DNA of 64,000 nucleotides from JBCAWW01 sp039024315 (GTDB taxonomy: Bacteria > Bacteroidota > Bacteroidia > J057). The DNA is taken from the NCBI GenBank assembly GCA_039024315.1, contig JBCCQN010000002.1, positions 129,688-193,687 of the forward strand, written 5' to 3'. Below are positions 17,687-26,551 of this stretch, in pieces. The position numbers and the translations under genes are program-made. Under the pieces are notes generated by a model that saw only the letters and a program-made list of their open reading frames with translations, was not told where the DNA came from and searched no databases. Numbering within the stretch: the first letter of the stretch is position 1; each line of letters begins with the position of its first letter.

Positions 17687-18901
17687 ATGATGATCTTAAA
17701 ACTGGCGTGGCGCAATCTTTGGCGCAACAAACGCCGTACGCTCATCACTAGTTCCGCGGTCTTCTTTGCCGCCTTCCTTTCTATCGCGATGAACTCCATC
17801 CAGGATGGCATGCACCAACAGATGATCCAGAATGTGGTGGGCTACTATTCAGGCTACGTCCAAATCCACCAAGACGGATATTGGGATGAGCAAACCATCG
17901 ACAATACCTTTACGGCTGAGGAGCAAGTGCAAAAAGTGGCCAATGATCACCCCTCCGTGGAACGCTCAGTGCCAAGATTGGAGTCATTTGCCCTAGCCAT
18001 AGCCGAGGATGTTTCTAGACCTGCCATGGTGGTAGGGGTAGATCCAAGACTAGAAGATGAATTTACGAAGCTACAAGCCAAACTAGTCCAAGGCAATTAT
18101 TTTGCTGCCAACGGCCAAGAGGTCATCGTAGCCCAAGGGCTTTTGGAAAAGCTCAAAATCGGCCTAGGCGACACCATCATTTTGCTAGGTCAAGGCTATC
18201 ATGGCGTTACCGCTGCCGGTAAATACCCCATTACAGGCGTCATGAAACTAGGATCACCCGAACTCAATGCTCGCTTGGTTTATCTCCCACTGCAAGCCGC
18301 CCAAGAGATGTACGGAGCGCCTGAGTTACTAACCTCACTAGCCCTTGATATCAATACACCGGATAAGTCCGCTCAAGTAGCTCAAACGCTACAGGAAGAC
18401 TTACCAGAAGGATACGAAGTCATGGATTGGAAGTCTATGATGCCTGAGCTAGTACAAGTGTTGGAAGCTGACAAAGGCGGTAATGTCATCTTATTGGGCA
18501 TCCTGTACTTAGTGGTTGGCTTTGGCATCTTTGGCACCGTATTGATGATGACCGCCGAGCGTAAATACGAATTTGGCGTCCTGATTGGGATCGGTATGAA
18601 AAAGATCAAACTGGCGGCAACGGTGTTGCTAGAAACTATTTTCATTTCCCTCCTTGGCGTTTTGGCTGGAAGTATTTTTGCCTTTCCCTTGGTGTACTTC
18701 TTTCACTATAGCCCAGTTTACCTCGAAGGCCTCAAAGAAGCCTATGAGCAATACGGCTTTGAACCCGTATTGATGACCTCCATTGATCTTGGCATCTTCG
18801 TCAACCAAGCGATCATCGTTTTGGTGATCTCCTGCCTTATGTCCATCTATCCGGCTATCCGCATCATGAAAATTGATCCGGTCAAAGCCATGCACGTTTA
18901 A
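17687..18901 (+). CDS. ABC transporter permease, FtsX/MacB type (1)
   Basis: 404 residues. Membrane helix about 20-40 (RRTLITSSAVFFAAFLSIAM), a large MacB-like periplasmic domain (residues 45-270), then three C-terminal helices (GNVILLGILYLVVGFGIFGT; AATVLLETIFISLLGVLAGS; FVNQAIIVLVISCLMSIYPA) and the ending IRIMKIDPVKAMHV typical of FtsX permeases. Works with the second permease and the ATPase in the same operon, probably to move lipid or lipoprotein-like cargo out of the inner membrane to the LolA-like carrier. Start could be ATG 17687 or 17690. Confidence 0.9.
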   Translation: MMILKLAWRNLWRNKRRTLITSSAVFFAAFLSIAMNSIQDGMHQQMIQNVVGYYSGYVQIHQDGYWDEQTIDNTFTAEEQVQKVANDHPSVERSVPRLESFALAIAEDVSRPAMVVGVDPRLEDEFTKLQAKLVQGNYFAANGQEVIVAQGLLEKLKIGLGDTIILLGQGYHGVTAAGKYPITGVMKLGSPELNARLVYLPLQAAQEMYGAPELLTSLALDINTPDKSAQVAQTLQEDLPEGYEVMDWKSMMPELVQVLEADKGGNVILLGILYLVVGFGIFGTVLMMTAERKYEFGVLIGIGMKKIKLAATVLLETIFISLLGVLAGSIFAFPLVYFFHYSPVYLEGLKEAYEQYGFEPVLMTSIDLGIFVNQAIIVLVISCLMSIYPAIRIMKIDPVKAMHV

Positions 18902-19006
18902 GAAATGCTTGAATGGAGGAAGGATTGAAGTTTTGATTTACTGAATTATTGATTATCGGTGCTCCAATCAAGCCTTCAACCATTCAAAAAATCAACAAAT
19001 AAAAAA

Positions 19007-20269
19007 ATGATCACACTAATAGCTTGGCGAAATGTATGGCGGAGCAAATTGAGATCAATGGTGGTGATTACAGCGGTGGCCCTAGGATTATTGGCTGGGA
19101 TATTTATGCTCGCCTTTTCCTACGGTATCAACCAAAGTCGCGCCCGAGATATCATCGAAACCCGCATTTCGCATGTTCAAATACACGCTCCTGACTTTAA
19201 GGACGAAATGAAAGTGAGCTTGACCGTCCCCAATGGCGCTCAAATTATCGAGCAATTACGTCAAGACGAAAAAGTAGCCGCTGTGGCGGGTCGCTTGGTA
19301 GTCCAAGGGATGTTGAGCAATACTCGCGGTGCCCATGGCGTCATGATCAATGGGATCGATCCGGAGAGTGAAAATGCTTTGACCCGCTTTGCGGAACGCC
19401 AAATCGCCGGCAAAGACAGCTTTATCAAGAAAAATAATGGCATTTGGGTCGGAGCCGCCCTGATGGAAAAGCTTGGTTACGAAACTGAGGATTCTCTTGG
19501 CAACAAAGATTACAAACTGCGCAAGAAGATCAATCTTTCCTTCCAAAGATCAGATGGTCAGACTCAAGCCGCCAGTTTTAGAATTTCTGGGGTCTATCGC
19601 TCTGTTAACTCCAAACTCGATGAGTTAAATGTTTACGTACGGCAGGATGCCTTAGCGGCTTTAATGGACACCAGCTTCGCTGAACTCCCCGTCCATGAGA
19701 TTGCCTTCCTTCTGCATGAGCAAGAAGTTTCGGAGGACAGTGTTTATCTAGCCTCTCTTGGAGAACGCTTCGGCGATGTTCAAGTAGAGAACTGGAAAGA
19801 CTTAGCTCCCGACATCAAACTGGCAGATGAAAGCTTTGGCATTACGGTCGGTATCTTGATGGGGATTATCCTCTTGGCACTCCTGTTTGGTATCATCAAC
19901 ACCATGTATATGGCCGTGATGGAACGAACCAGAGAACTGGGTATGCTGATGTCGGTAGGCATGAACAAAGGTAAAGTCTTTATGATGATCATGTTAGAGA
20001 CACTTTTCTTGACCCTCATTGGTGCCCCCATCGGCATGCTGATTGCCTACGGCTTGACCCTCTACTTTGGCAGCGCAGGGATTGACATCTCTGCTATCGC
20101 CGAAGGCGCCAGTAGCATGGGCGTAGGGACCATGGTCTATACCGAACTCGAAACTGCCTACTATTTTACCATTGCTATCATGGTCTTCTTCACGGCCCTT
20201 TTTGCTGCGATATTTCCGGCAATCAAAGCCCTTAGTCTCAACCCTGCCGAAGCAGTAAGAGCTATATAA
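19007..20269 (+). CDS. ABC transporter permease, FtsX/MacB type (2)
   Basis: 420 residues from ATG 19007 (MITLIAWRNVWRSKLRSMVV); the frame opens earlier at 18959 but that part is AT-rich spacer. Same architecture as the first permease: N-terminal helix (VVITAVALGLLAGIFMLAFS), periplasmic domain, and three C-terminal helices (FGITVGILMGIILLALLFGI; LETLFLTLIGAPIGMLIAYG; AIMVFFTALFAAIFPAIKAL). The end IKALSLNPAEAVRAI is the FtsX signature. The two permeases are distinct in sequence, so they probably form a LolC/LolE-like heterodimer. A 105-bp spacer with its own inverted words lies upstream. Confidence 0.9.
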   Translation: MITLIAWRNVWRSKLRSMVVITAVALGLLAGIFMLAFSYGINQSRARDIIETRISHVQIHAPDFKDEMKVSLTVPNGAQIIEQLRQDEKVAAVAGRLVVQGMLSNTRGAHGVMINGIDPESENALTRFAERQIAGKDSFIKKNNGIWVGAALMEKLGYETEDSLGNKDYKLRKKINLSFQRSDGQTQAASFRISGVYRSVNSKLDELNVYVRQDALAALMDTSFAELPVHEIAFLLHEQEVSEDSVYLASLGERFGDVQVENWKDLAPDIKLADESFGITVGILMGIILLALLFGIINTMYMAVMERTRELGMLMSVGMNKGKVFMMIMLETLFLTLIGAPIGMLIAYGLTLYFGSAGIDISAIAEGASSMGVGTMVYTELETAYYFTIAIMVFFTALFAAIFPAIKALSLNPAEAVRAI

Positions 20270-20342
20270 TTTGTTGAATTATTGAATTGAGGAAGATTTG
20301 AATGAAAACTGCCCCAATTCCGTCCCTCAAATTTTCACAAAG

Positions 20343-21026
20343 ATGAACGTCATAGAAACTCAAAATCTTCATAAAACATATACCGGTGTAGTAGATGTAC
20401 ACGCTGTCAACGATGTCAATATCCAGATCGAAGCGGGGGAATTTACCGCCATCGTAGGTCCTTCTGGATCGGGAAAAACTACCCTGCTCAATATGATCGG
20501 TGGGCTTGACCGACCTTCACGCGGCCAAATCACCATCAATGGTCAAGACATCACCCAATTGAGCAATAACGAATTGATCGATTATCGTCTCCATAACATT
20601 GGCTTTGTCTTTCAGGCTTATAACCTCATCCCTGTCCTGACAGCCAAGGAGAATGTAGAATTTGTGATGCTCCTACAAAAGCGACCAGAAGCCGAAAGAG
20701 ATGCCCGCGTCAAAGAACTCATGGAAGCCGTTGGCCTCGGAGATCGTATGCGCAACCGTCCTGCTCAAATGTCCGGTGGCCAGCAGCAGAGGGTAGCCGT
20801 TGCGCGAGCGCTGGCTCCAAAACCTAAGTTTATCCTCGCTGACGAGCCTACGGCTAATCTAGACTCGGTATCTACCGCTACGCTCCTTGATATCATGGCC
20901 GAGCTCAATCGCAAAGAGGGTACGACCTTTATCTTCTCTACTCATGACCAACGTGTGATCGACCGCGCCCGCCGTGTCATCACCTTGGAAGATGGCAAAA
21001 TCGTAAGCGATGAACGGAGAGATTAA
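20343..21026 (+). CDS. ABC transporter ATP-binding protein, LolD/MacB type
   Basis: 227 residues from ATG 20343 (MNVIETQNLHKTY...); the earlier start at 20298 reads through spacer. Complete nucleotide-binding domain: Walker A GPSGSGKTT near residues 39-47, Q-loop FVFQAYNLIPVLT, signature MSGGQQQRVAVARAL near 139-153, Walker B FILADEPT, H-loop FSTHD. Powers the two FtsX-type permeases. The barrel protein follows 16 bp later. Confidence 0.94.
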   Translation: MNVIETQNLHKTYTGVVDVHAVNDVNIQIEAGEFTAIVGPSGSGKTTLLNMIGGLDRPSRGQITINGQDITQLSNNELIDYRLHNIGFVFQAYNLIPVLTAKENVEFVMLLQKRPEAERDARVKELMEAVGLGDRMRNRPAQMSGGQQQRVAVARALAPKPKFILADEPTANLDSVSTATLLDIMAELNRKEGTTFIFSTHDQRVIDRARRVITLEDGKIVSDERRD

Positions 21027-21042
21027 GTCCAAAAGTATAGCG

Positions 21043-22215
21043 ATGAAGATGCTAGCAAGTCTAGCCCTTCTTGCCTTTTGCTCGATTGGCAATCTTGCCG
21101 CACAAGACAAGCCCCAAAAGCTCGATATTGGCGGCTACGTAAAGTTTTTACAGACCCAATTCTTTGCCACCAATCCGGTTTTGGACACGACCATTGGTTT
21201 GACCGACAATCTGATTCACAACCGGCTCAATCTGCATTACTATCCCAATGCGAAGTGGGACATTGGCCTAGAAACGCGCAATCGCATTTTTTATGGCGAT
21301 CAGATCAAGCTCAATCCTTTGTACAGCGATCAAGTTGACACTTACAACGGCTTAGTGGACCTCTCTATTAGATGGATTGATGGTGGTGGTTTTTTGTTCC
21401 ACAGCATCATTGACCGTGCTTACATCAATTACTCCTACGAGAAGTGGGATATCACCCTAGGACGCCAACGAATTAACTGGGGGATCAATACCGTTTGGAA
21501 TCCCAATGATCTCTTCAATGCTTTTAACTTCTTAGACTTTGACTATGAGGAGCGCCCTGGTAGCGATGCCATTCGTGTGCAATACTTTCCAGGGGTAGTT
21601 TCCAGAGTAGAAGTAGCTTTTGCTCCCGATGACACTATCGAAAATAGTGTTGGTGCCGCCCTTTATATGTTCAATGTCAAGGGGTATGATGTCCAGCTGT
21701 TAGGAGGCTATTATCGGGGAGATGCCATGTTTGGGGGTGGCTGGGCTGGCAACTTAGGCCAAATTGGTTTTAAAGGAGAAGCGAGTTATTTCATTCCCAC
21801 CGAAATATCGACTGATAGTATCAACAGTTTTAATGCTTCTGTGGCACTGGATTATCTTTTTGGCAACGGGCTATATGTCAGTGGTTCTGCCTTGTTTAAC
21901 AACCGTGGGCAAGGCGGCGGCGCCAATAATCAATTGGGCTTGGTAGGGGGGGCATTATCTCCTAAAAACCTATTTCCTTCCCGCTTTGCCCTTTATGGTT
22001 CTGCCTCTGGCAATCTAACGCCTTTATGTACCGTAAATGGCTCTATCATCTATGGTCCAGGCACGCAATTAGTCGCCTTTATTCCGAGCATTACCTATTC
22101 CATCAAAGAAAATTGGGCCCTTGATTTTATTGGGCAGAGCTTCTTTGGTGAGCAGAACGAGACCTTTGGGCATCAGGCTACAGGCGTTTTCTTGCGCTTG
22201 AAGTGGAGTTATTGA
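21043..22215 (+). CDS. Outer-membrane beta-barrel protein of the transporter operon
   Basis: 390 residues from ATG 21043, which begins a signal peptide (MKMLASLALLAFCSIGNLAA, cleavage before QD). An in-frame ATG at 21010 would overlap the ATPase gene by 17 bp but is not followed by a signal peptide directly. The mature protein alternates strands rich in aromatics, has WDITLGRQRINWG and ends in ...FLRLKWSY with terminal aromatic, as barrel proteins do. It resembles the DUF1302/alginate-export-type porins often encoded with LolA-like carriers and FtsX permeases. Probably the outer-membrane exit or acceptor of the TetR operon. A REP-like element follows its stop. Confidence 0.8.
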   Translation: MKMLASLALLAFCSIGNLAAQDKPQKLDIGGYVKFLQTQFFATNPVLDTTIGLTDNLIHNRLNLHYYPNAKWDIGLETRNRIFYGDQIKLNPLYSDQVDTYNGLVDLSIRWIDGGGFLFHSIIDRAYINYSYEKWDITLGRQRINWGINTVWNPNDLFNAFNFLDFDYEERPGSDAIRVQYFPGVVSRVEVAFAPDDTIENSVGAALYMFNVKGYDVQLLGGYYRGDAMFGGGWAGNLGQIGFKGEASYFIPTEISTDSINSFNASVALDYLFGNGLYVSGSALFNNRGQGGGANNQLGLVGGALSPKNLFPSRFALYGSASGNLTPLCTVNGSIIYGPGTQLVAFIPSITYSIKENWALDFIGQSFFGEQNETFGHQATGVFLRLKWSY

Positions 22216-22223
22216 TATAGGAT

Positions 22224-22311
22224 TTACTGCTGCGCAGAACGCTCGTTTTCGCTGCAAGGCATTGTCTTTTAGTACCCAAAAGGCCGAGAGAAGCGTTCTG
22301 CGTAGCAGTAA
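22224..22311. repeat. Family A REP/MITE-like element, full copy
   Basis: Arms TTACTGCTGCGCAGAACGCT (22224-22243) and the inverted match at 22292-22311 differ at one of 20 positions. The 48-bp centre has the same words as the copies at 39703-39791 (opposite orientation) and 54869-54958: CGTTTTCGCTGC, AAGGCATTG and ACCCAAAAGGC. It sits between two convergent genes and can fold as a long hairpin that may end both transcripts. No ORF inside. Confidence 0.85.
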
Positions 22312-22325
22312 GCCCTAAAAAAATC

Positions 22326-22778
22326 CTAAGCCAAATGCATCGCTAAGCGGTCAAAGGCAGCGCCCCATCCATTGTAAAAGCCCATTTCTTCCTGCTGCTT
22401 GCAATACTCAGCCGTTTCATGGACAACATGGAACGTAAATTGTGTCTGCTCGCCCTTGGCTTCAAATATCATATGCATTTCGACTCCCACGGTCATGGGC
22501 TTGAAGTCAGCTGAGGTTACGATTTTTTCCATGGGGATGATTTCACTGTAGACCCCTTCCGAAATAAACTCCTGCCCATTGGGCATGGGCATCTTAAACT
22601 TCCACTTCCCTCCTACTGTGAAGTCAAACTCCAATACTTCAATTGCCATCCCTTTGGGACCCCACCAATTGGCAAGATGCTTTGGCTCAGACCAAGCCTC
22701 CCAAACCAGTCTAAGGGGTGCATTTAGGGTTCTTTCAATCGTTAAGGTACGATCGGTTGCTGTTTCTAACTTATTCAT
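22326..22778 (-). CDS. SRPBCC/AHSA1-family protein
   Basis: 150 residues. The START-like SRPBCC fold of the AHSA1 (activator of Hsp90 ATPase homologue 1-like) family is shown by IERTLNAPLRLVWEAWSEPK, HLANWWGPKG, GGKWKFKMPMPNGQE and the final helix GFYNGWGAAFDRLAMHL. Such proteins bind hydrophobic ligands; no catalytic role is known for most. It overlaps the upstream ArsR gene by 8 bp, and this ArsR-AHSA1 pairing is common, so the two are translated together under ArsR control. Confidence 0.9.
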   Translation of the reverse strand: MNKLETATDRTLTIERTLNAPLRLVWEAWSEPKHLANWWGPKGMAIEVLEFDFTVGGKWKFKMPMPNGQEFISEGVYSEIIPMEKIVTSADFKPMTVGVEMHMIFEAKGEQTQFTFHVVHETAEYCKQQEEMGFYNGWGAAFDRLAMHLA

Positions 22779-23109
22779 CTGTTTTATCTTTTGCTTGTAA
22801 TTTGGCTAAGTATGCTTCCAAAGAATCTATTTTTTCCTCCCACAAACTGCGGTATTGTTCAATCCAGATAAAGGCCGGCACCAAAGCAATCGGCTTGATT
22901 TGGCAATATCGTTCTCGACCTTCTGGCTCAATCTGTAGCAAGCCACATTCTTTCAAAATTCGCAGATGTTTTGAGACTGCGGGCCGACTGATTTCAAAAT
23001 TTTTAGCGATGGCACTTACGGTCAATCGTTCTTCTGCTAAGAGTGCAATAATGTCTCTTCTCACTGGATCTGCTATCGCCTGAAAAACGTCTCTACGCTC
23101 TTTTTGCAT
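22771..23109 (-). CDS. ArsR-family transcriptional regulator
   Basis: 112 residues. Winged helix: DVFQAIADPVRRDIIALLAE, LTVSAIAKNFEISRPAVSKH, LRILKECGLLQIEPEGRERY. No metal-binding cysteine pair of the ArsR/SmtB type is present, so it belongs to the metal-independent group usually paired with SRPBCC proteins. The operator-promoter overlap directly upstream predicts autorepression. Confidence 0.92.
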   Translation of the reverse strand: MQKERRDVFQAIADPVRRDIIALLAEERLTVSAIAKNFEISRPAVSKHLRILKECGLLQIEPEGRERYCQIKPIALVPAFIWIEQYRSLWEEKIDSLEAYLAKLQAKDKTDE

Positions 23110-23123
23110 AGTTAGGTAACTGT

Positions 23124-23162
23124 TTGGTTACAAATATATATGTAACCAATCGGTTACGCAAA
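23124..23162 (-). promoter_or_regulatory. ArsR promoter with overlapping operator
   Basis: Minus-strand TTTG at 23162-23159, 20-bp spacer, TATATTTG at 23138-23131, a perfect -7 box. The inverted repeat TTGGTTACA-N8-TGTAACCAA (23124-23132 and 23141-23149) covers the -7 box and part of the spacer. Additional half-words GTAAC lie at 23116-23120 and 23152-23156 (inverted). A bound dimer would block the polymerase. Confidence 0.8.
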
Positions 23163-23241
23163 TAAATTTTTCGCTCCGGTTCATTTTTGCTCGATTCGTG
23201 CCTTTTGCAGATGAATTGTACAAACATTCCTAAATTGAGCC

Positions 23242-23817
23242 ATGATCGTAGGAATACTACTTGCGGCCGGAGAGGCAAGCCGCATGGGCAAAGCCAAGCA
23301 ACTCCTTCAATATCAAGGCCAAACGCTGATCCACCGTGCAGTACTGAGCTTATTGCACGCTCCATGCGATCGCATTGTCGTGGTCTTGGGGGCACATGCT
23401 GATAGCATTCGACCAGGCTTGACGCATTTACCCGTCAAAATTATTCATAACCCTAACTGGCAGGAAGGCATGAGCAGTTCTATCAAGACGGGGATGACAT
23501 TGGTTCCAGAAAATGCCGACGCGGTAATGATTAGCCTCGTCGATCAGCCCAAAGTAGACGCTAATTGGCTCAGCCAGCTTCTACTTGCCCGCAAACGCCA
23601 GGAGGCAAAATTAGTGGTTACGGATTACGGCCATAAAATGGGAGTTCCAGCCCTTTTTTCCAATCCTTGGTTACCGGCATTGCGTTCCCTGCAAGGGGAA
23701 TACGGCGCTAGAGAACTCATCCGCAGCAATCAAGATCAGGCCCTAGCGCTCTCTTTTGAGGGGGCGGCTCAGGACATAGACACTCCCGAAGACTATCAAC
23801 AATTATTGCAGGAATGA
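23242..23817 (+). CDS. MobA/MocA-like nucleotidyltransferase
   Basis: 191 residues of the MobA-like NTP-transferase family. GILLAAGEASRMGKAKQLL (residues 4-22) is the nucleotide-binding loop with the LAAG..RMG..K signature; ISLVDQP near residue 97 holds the metal-binding Asp. The C-terminal half continues ALRSLQGEYGARELI and DIDTPEDYQQL, the motif seen in MocA-like molybdenum cofactor cytidylyltransferases. Members use CTP or GTP to modify the molybdenum cofactor, but no molybdoenzyme gene is in the window, so the substrate is not settled. It precedes the PIG-L gene by 77 bp. Confidence 0.82.
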   Translation: MIVGILLAAGEASRMGKAKQLLQYQGQTLIHRAVLSLLHAPCDRIVVVLGAHADSIRPGLTHLPVKIIHNPNWQEGMSSSIKTGMTLVPENADAVMISLVDQPKVDANWLSQLLLARKRQEAKLVVTDYGHKMGVPALFSNPWLPALRSLQGEYGARELIRSNQDQALALSFEGAAQDIDTPEDYQQLLQE

Positions 23818-23894
23818 GTTAGCAGCTTTAATTGACAATCATTCCTTATATTCAAATTCTCTTTACAATCGCTATTCCAACTCTATCTGTTATC

Positions 23895-26393
23895 ATGCAT
23901 AAGCTACTTCGTCAAGGACTAGTCCTGCTTGCCTTGGGGCTGCTTAGTACAGCTCCGCTGAACGCTCAGGCACCGCTGCCTGCCCGTAATGCCGCTGAGA
24001 TCCAAGAGATGCTCAAAAAACTCAACGTCCTCGGGAGCGTTCTTTATGTCGCTGCTCACCCTGACGATGAGAACCAGCGCTTGATCACCTTTTTTGCGAG
24101 AGAACGTGGTTACCGTACCGCCTATCTTTCTCTAACCAGAGGGGACGGCGGGCAAAATTTGATAGGAGATGAAAAAGGCAGCCTACTGGGGCTTGTGCGA
24201 ACGCAAGAGCTGCTTGGTGCGAGGCGCATAGACGGGGGAGAACAGGTTTTTAGTCGTGCCATTGACTTTGGCTATTCCAAGACTCCTGAGGAAACCCTCA
24301 ATATATGGGACAAAGACGCGGTATTGGCAGATATGGTTTGGACCATCCGTAAGTTTCGCCCCGATGTGATCGTTACCCGTTTTCCTGGTCCCGAAAAAGG
24401 TGGCGGTGGACACGGACACCACACTGCCTCTTATATGCTGGCAAAAGAAGCTTTTACCCTCGCCAATGACAGAAATGCCTTTCCAGAGCAACTCGAATTT
24501 GTCGAGCCATGGCAACCCGTCCGTATGCTGTGGAATACTTGGCGCCCTGATGCCAAACGCGCCAAAATCATCAGTGTGGACATAGGCGCCTATAATCCTG
24601 TCCTAGGACGCAGTTACGGAGAAATTGCCTCTATGGCGCGTTCCATGCACAAATGTCAAGCCTTCGGTGCCGCTTTGATCCGCGGCAGTCGCATCGAACA
24701 CATGGAATTTGAAGTTGGCGACGAACCGGAGAATGACCTCTTTGACGATATCAATACCACTTGGGAGCGCGTCAAAAATGGCGAACAAATCAGCAAATAT
24801 CTCAGCAAGGCTTATGAAGAGTTTAATCCGCGTATGCCAGAAAAAACCGTACCGACCCTCATCAAGGCGTATCAGGCCATGAAGGGGCAATCCGGTTATT
24901 GGATTGAGGTAAAACGTCAAGAGGTACTCACAGCCATCGCTTATTGTTCAGGCATGTGGTTTGAGGCGATCAGTGATCAAGCCATTGTTGCCCAAGGGGA
25001 TAGTGTAGAGGTTAGCATGCAGATTCTCAAGCGGCTTGATGTTCCGGTGCAGCTACAAAATGTGGTATTTTCGCATGGAGAGCGACTATTAAATAACTAC
25101 TTCTCCCCTCAATTTTTGGAAACCAACGCCAACGTTTTAGAATTGAAGCAATCCTTTAAGATTGAGCCCTTTATGGAGGTCAGCCAACCCTATTGGTTAA
25201 CCCAAGACGGGAAAAATGGCATCTTCCATGTTAGAGAACAAACCCTAATTGGATTACCTGAGAATCCTCCTGCCATTACAGCAGAATTTCATTTTCGCAT
25301 TGAAGGGGAAGATTTAGCCTACTCAATGCCAGTGGTCCACCGTTATGTGGACCGCGCCGTTGGCGAACTCTATCGTCCGTTCGTGATCGCCCCACCTGTC
25401 ACAGTAAATATTAACAAAAAGGTATATATCTTTTCGGATCTTGGTTCGCAAGAAGTCCCTCTAATCATTAAGTCTTTTGGTGAGAAATCGAGTGCGCGCA
25501 TCGAATTTAGCGTTCCCGAAGGCTGGAAAGTCGAGCCTCCCACTTTATCCTATGACTTTGAAGCTAAAGGGGCTGAGCGCAACGCTACGATCCAAGTTAC
25601 GCCTCCAGCATACCAAAGTGTAGGCAAGCTACAGGCAAAAATCACCGTCGATGGTAAAACCAGTTCTCACTCCCAGCTGAGTATTGCTTATGGCCACATC
25701 CCCACCCAAATGATTTTCAATGAAGCGAGTACCAATCTAGTACGCGTAAACGTGGAGAAACAAGGGCAAAAAATTGGCTATATCATGGGGTCAGGCGATG
25801 AGGTTCCTGTTTCTTTAGAAGAGATTGGATACGAAGTAGAAATTCTCACCGATGCAAACCTCTCCCTCGAACGCCTCCAGCAGTTTGATGCCGTGATCTC
25901 TGGTATTCGTGCCTACAACACCAATCGCCGCATGCCATACCATCACACTCAGCTGATGGAATATGTCAAGCAGGGCGGTACTTATATTTGCCAATACAAC
26001 ACCACTTATGGCCTTTTGCTCGATGAGCCGGGGCCCTATCCATTGAAATTATCGCGTGATCGAGTGTCGGTAGAGGGAGCAGCTATGAAATTCTTAGCCC
26101 CTGAGCATCCTGTGCTCAATTCTCCTAATAAAATCACTCAGGCCGATATGGAAAATTGGGTACAAGAACGTGGACTCTACTTTCCAAGCGAGTGGTCAGA
26201 GGAATATACCCCGATCTTCGAGGCTCATGATCCCGGTGAATCCCCCAAGCAAGGCAGTCTATTGGTGGCCGAATATGGTGATGGTTATTTTGTCTATACA
26301 GGCCTTTCTTTTTTTAGAGAGCTGCCCGCAGGTGTACCTGGAGCGTATCGTCTCTTTGCCAATATCGTTTCACTCGGTAAAGAAGCAAAATAA
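23895..26393 (+). CDS. Exported PIG-L family deacetylase with C-terminal amidotransferase-like domain
   Basis: 832 residues from ATG 23895, the start of a signal peptide (MHKLLRQGLVLLALGLLSTA, cleavage near LNA-Q). The upstream in-frame start at 23832 adds 21 residues. PIG-L domain near residues 40-290: LYVAAHPDDENQRL (zinc-binding H-P-D-D), then GHGHHTASY with the third His. The middle is beta-sandwich. The C-terminal 200 residues (QKIGYIMGSGDEVPVSLEEI, and YVKQGGTYICQYNT) resemble the ThuA/glutamine-amidotransferase fold without its catalytic Cys. It probably deacetylates a sugar conjugate in the periplasm. The stop overlaps the next start (TAATG), coupling it to the small membrane protein and the symporter. 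Confidence 0.87.
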   Translation: MHKLLRQGLVLLALGLLSTAPLNAQAPLPARNAAEIQEMLKKLNVLGSVLYVAAHPDDENQRLITFFARERGYRTAYLSLTRGDGGQNLIGDEKGSLLGLVRTQELLGARRIDGGEQVFSRAIDFGYSKTPEETLNIWDKDAVLADMVWTIRKFRPDVIVTRFPGPEKGGGGHGHHTASYMLAKEAFTLANDRNAFPEQLEFVEPWQPVRMLWNTWRPDAKRAKIISVDIGAYNPVLGRSYGEIASMARSMHKCQAFGAALIRGSRIEHMEFEVGDEPENDLFDDINTTWERVKNGEQISKYLSKAYEEFNPRMPEKTVPTLIKAYQAMKGQSGYWIEVKRQEVLTAIAYCSGMWFEAISDQAIVAQGDSVEVSMQILKRLDVPVQLQNVVFSHGERLLNNYFSPQFLETNANVLELKQSFKIEPFMEVSQPYWLTQDGKNGIFHVREQTLIGLPENPPAITAEFHFRIEGEDLAYSMPVVHRYVDRAVGELYRPFVIAPPVTVNINKKVYIFSDLGSQEVPLIIKSFGEKSSARIEFSVPEGWKVEPPTLSYDFEAKGAERNATIQVTPPAYQSVGKLQAKITVDGKTSSHSQLSIAYGHIPTQMIFNEASTNLVRVNVEKQGQKIGYIMGSGDEVPVSLEEIGYEVEILTDANLSLERLQQFDAVISGIRAYNTNRRMPYHHTQLMEYVKQGGTYICQYNTTYGLLLDEPGPYPLKLSRDRVSVEGAAMKFLAPEHPVLNSPNKITQADMENWVQERGLYFPSEWSEEYTPIFEAHDPGESPKQGSLLVAEYGDGYFVYTGLSFFRELPAGVPGAYRLFANIVSLGKEAK

Positions 26394-26551
26394 TGGCTGA
26401 ATCGCCCCAAGAGGTCAAAGAGCAAGAAGACAAAGAACTACGAGAAATCTTCCCGCTATTCAAAAGCTGGCGAGGCTTATATACTTTTGTCCTCGCAGAG
26501 CTAGTGGTCTTGATTATTCTCTTTTATCTATTTAGTCGCTACTTCTCATGA
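26393..26551 (+). CDS. 52-residue membrane protein between deacetylase and symporter
   Basis: ATG 26393 overlaps the deacetylase stop by 1 nt and the TGA at 26549-26551 overlaps the symporter ATG by 4 nt (ATGA), a strong sign of translational coupling. The product begins with an acidic stretch (MAESPQEVKEQEDKELREIF), then PLFKSWRGLY, and ends with one membrane helix (TFVLAELVVLIILFYLFSRY). It may be a small subunit of the symporter. Function is inferred from position only. Confidence 0.8.
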   Translation: MAESPQEVKEQEDKELREIFPLFKSWRGLYTFVLAELVVLIILFYLFSRYFS

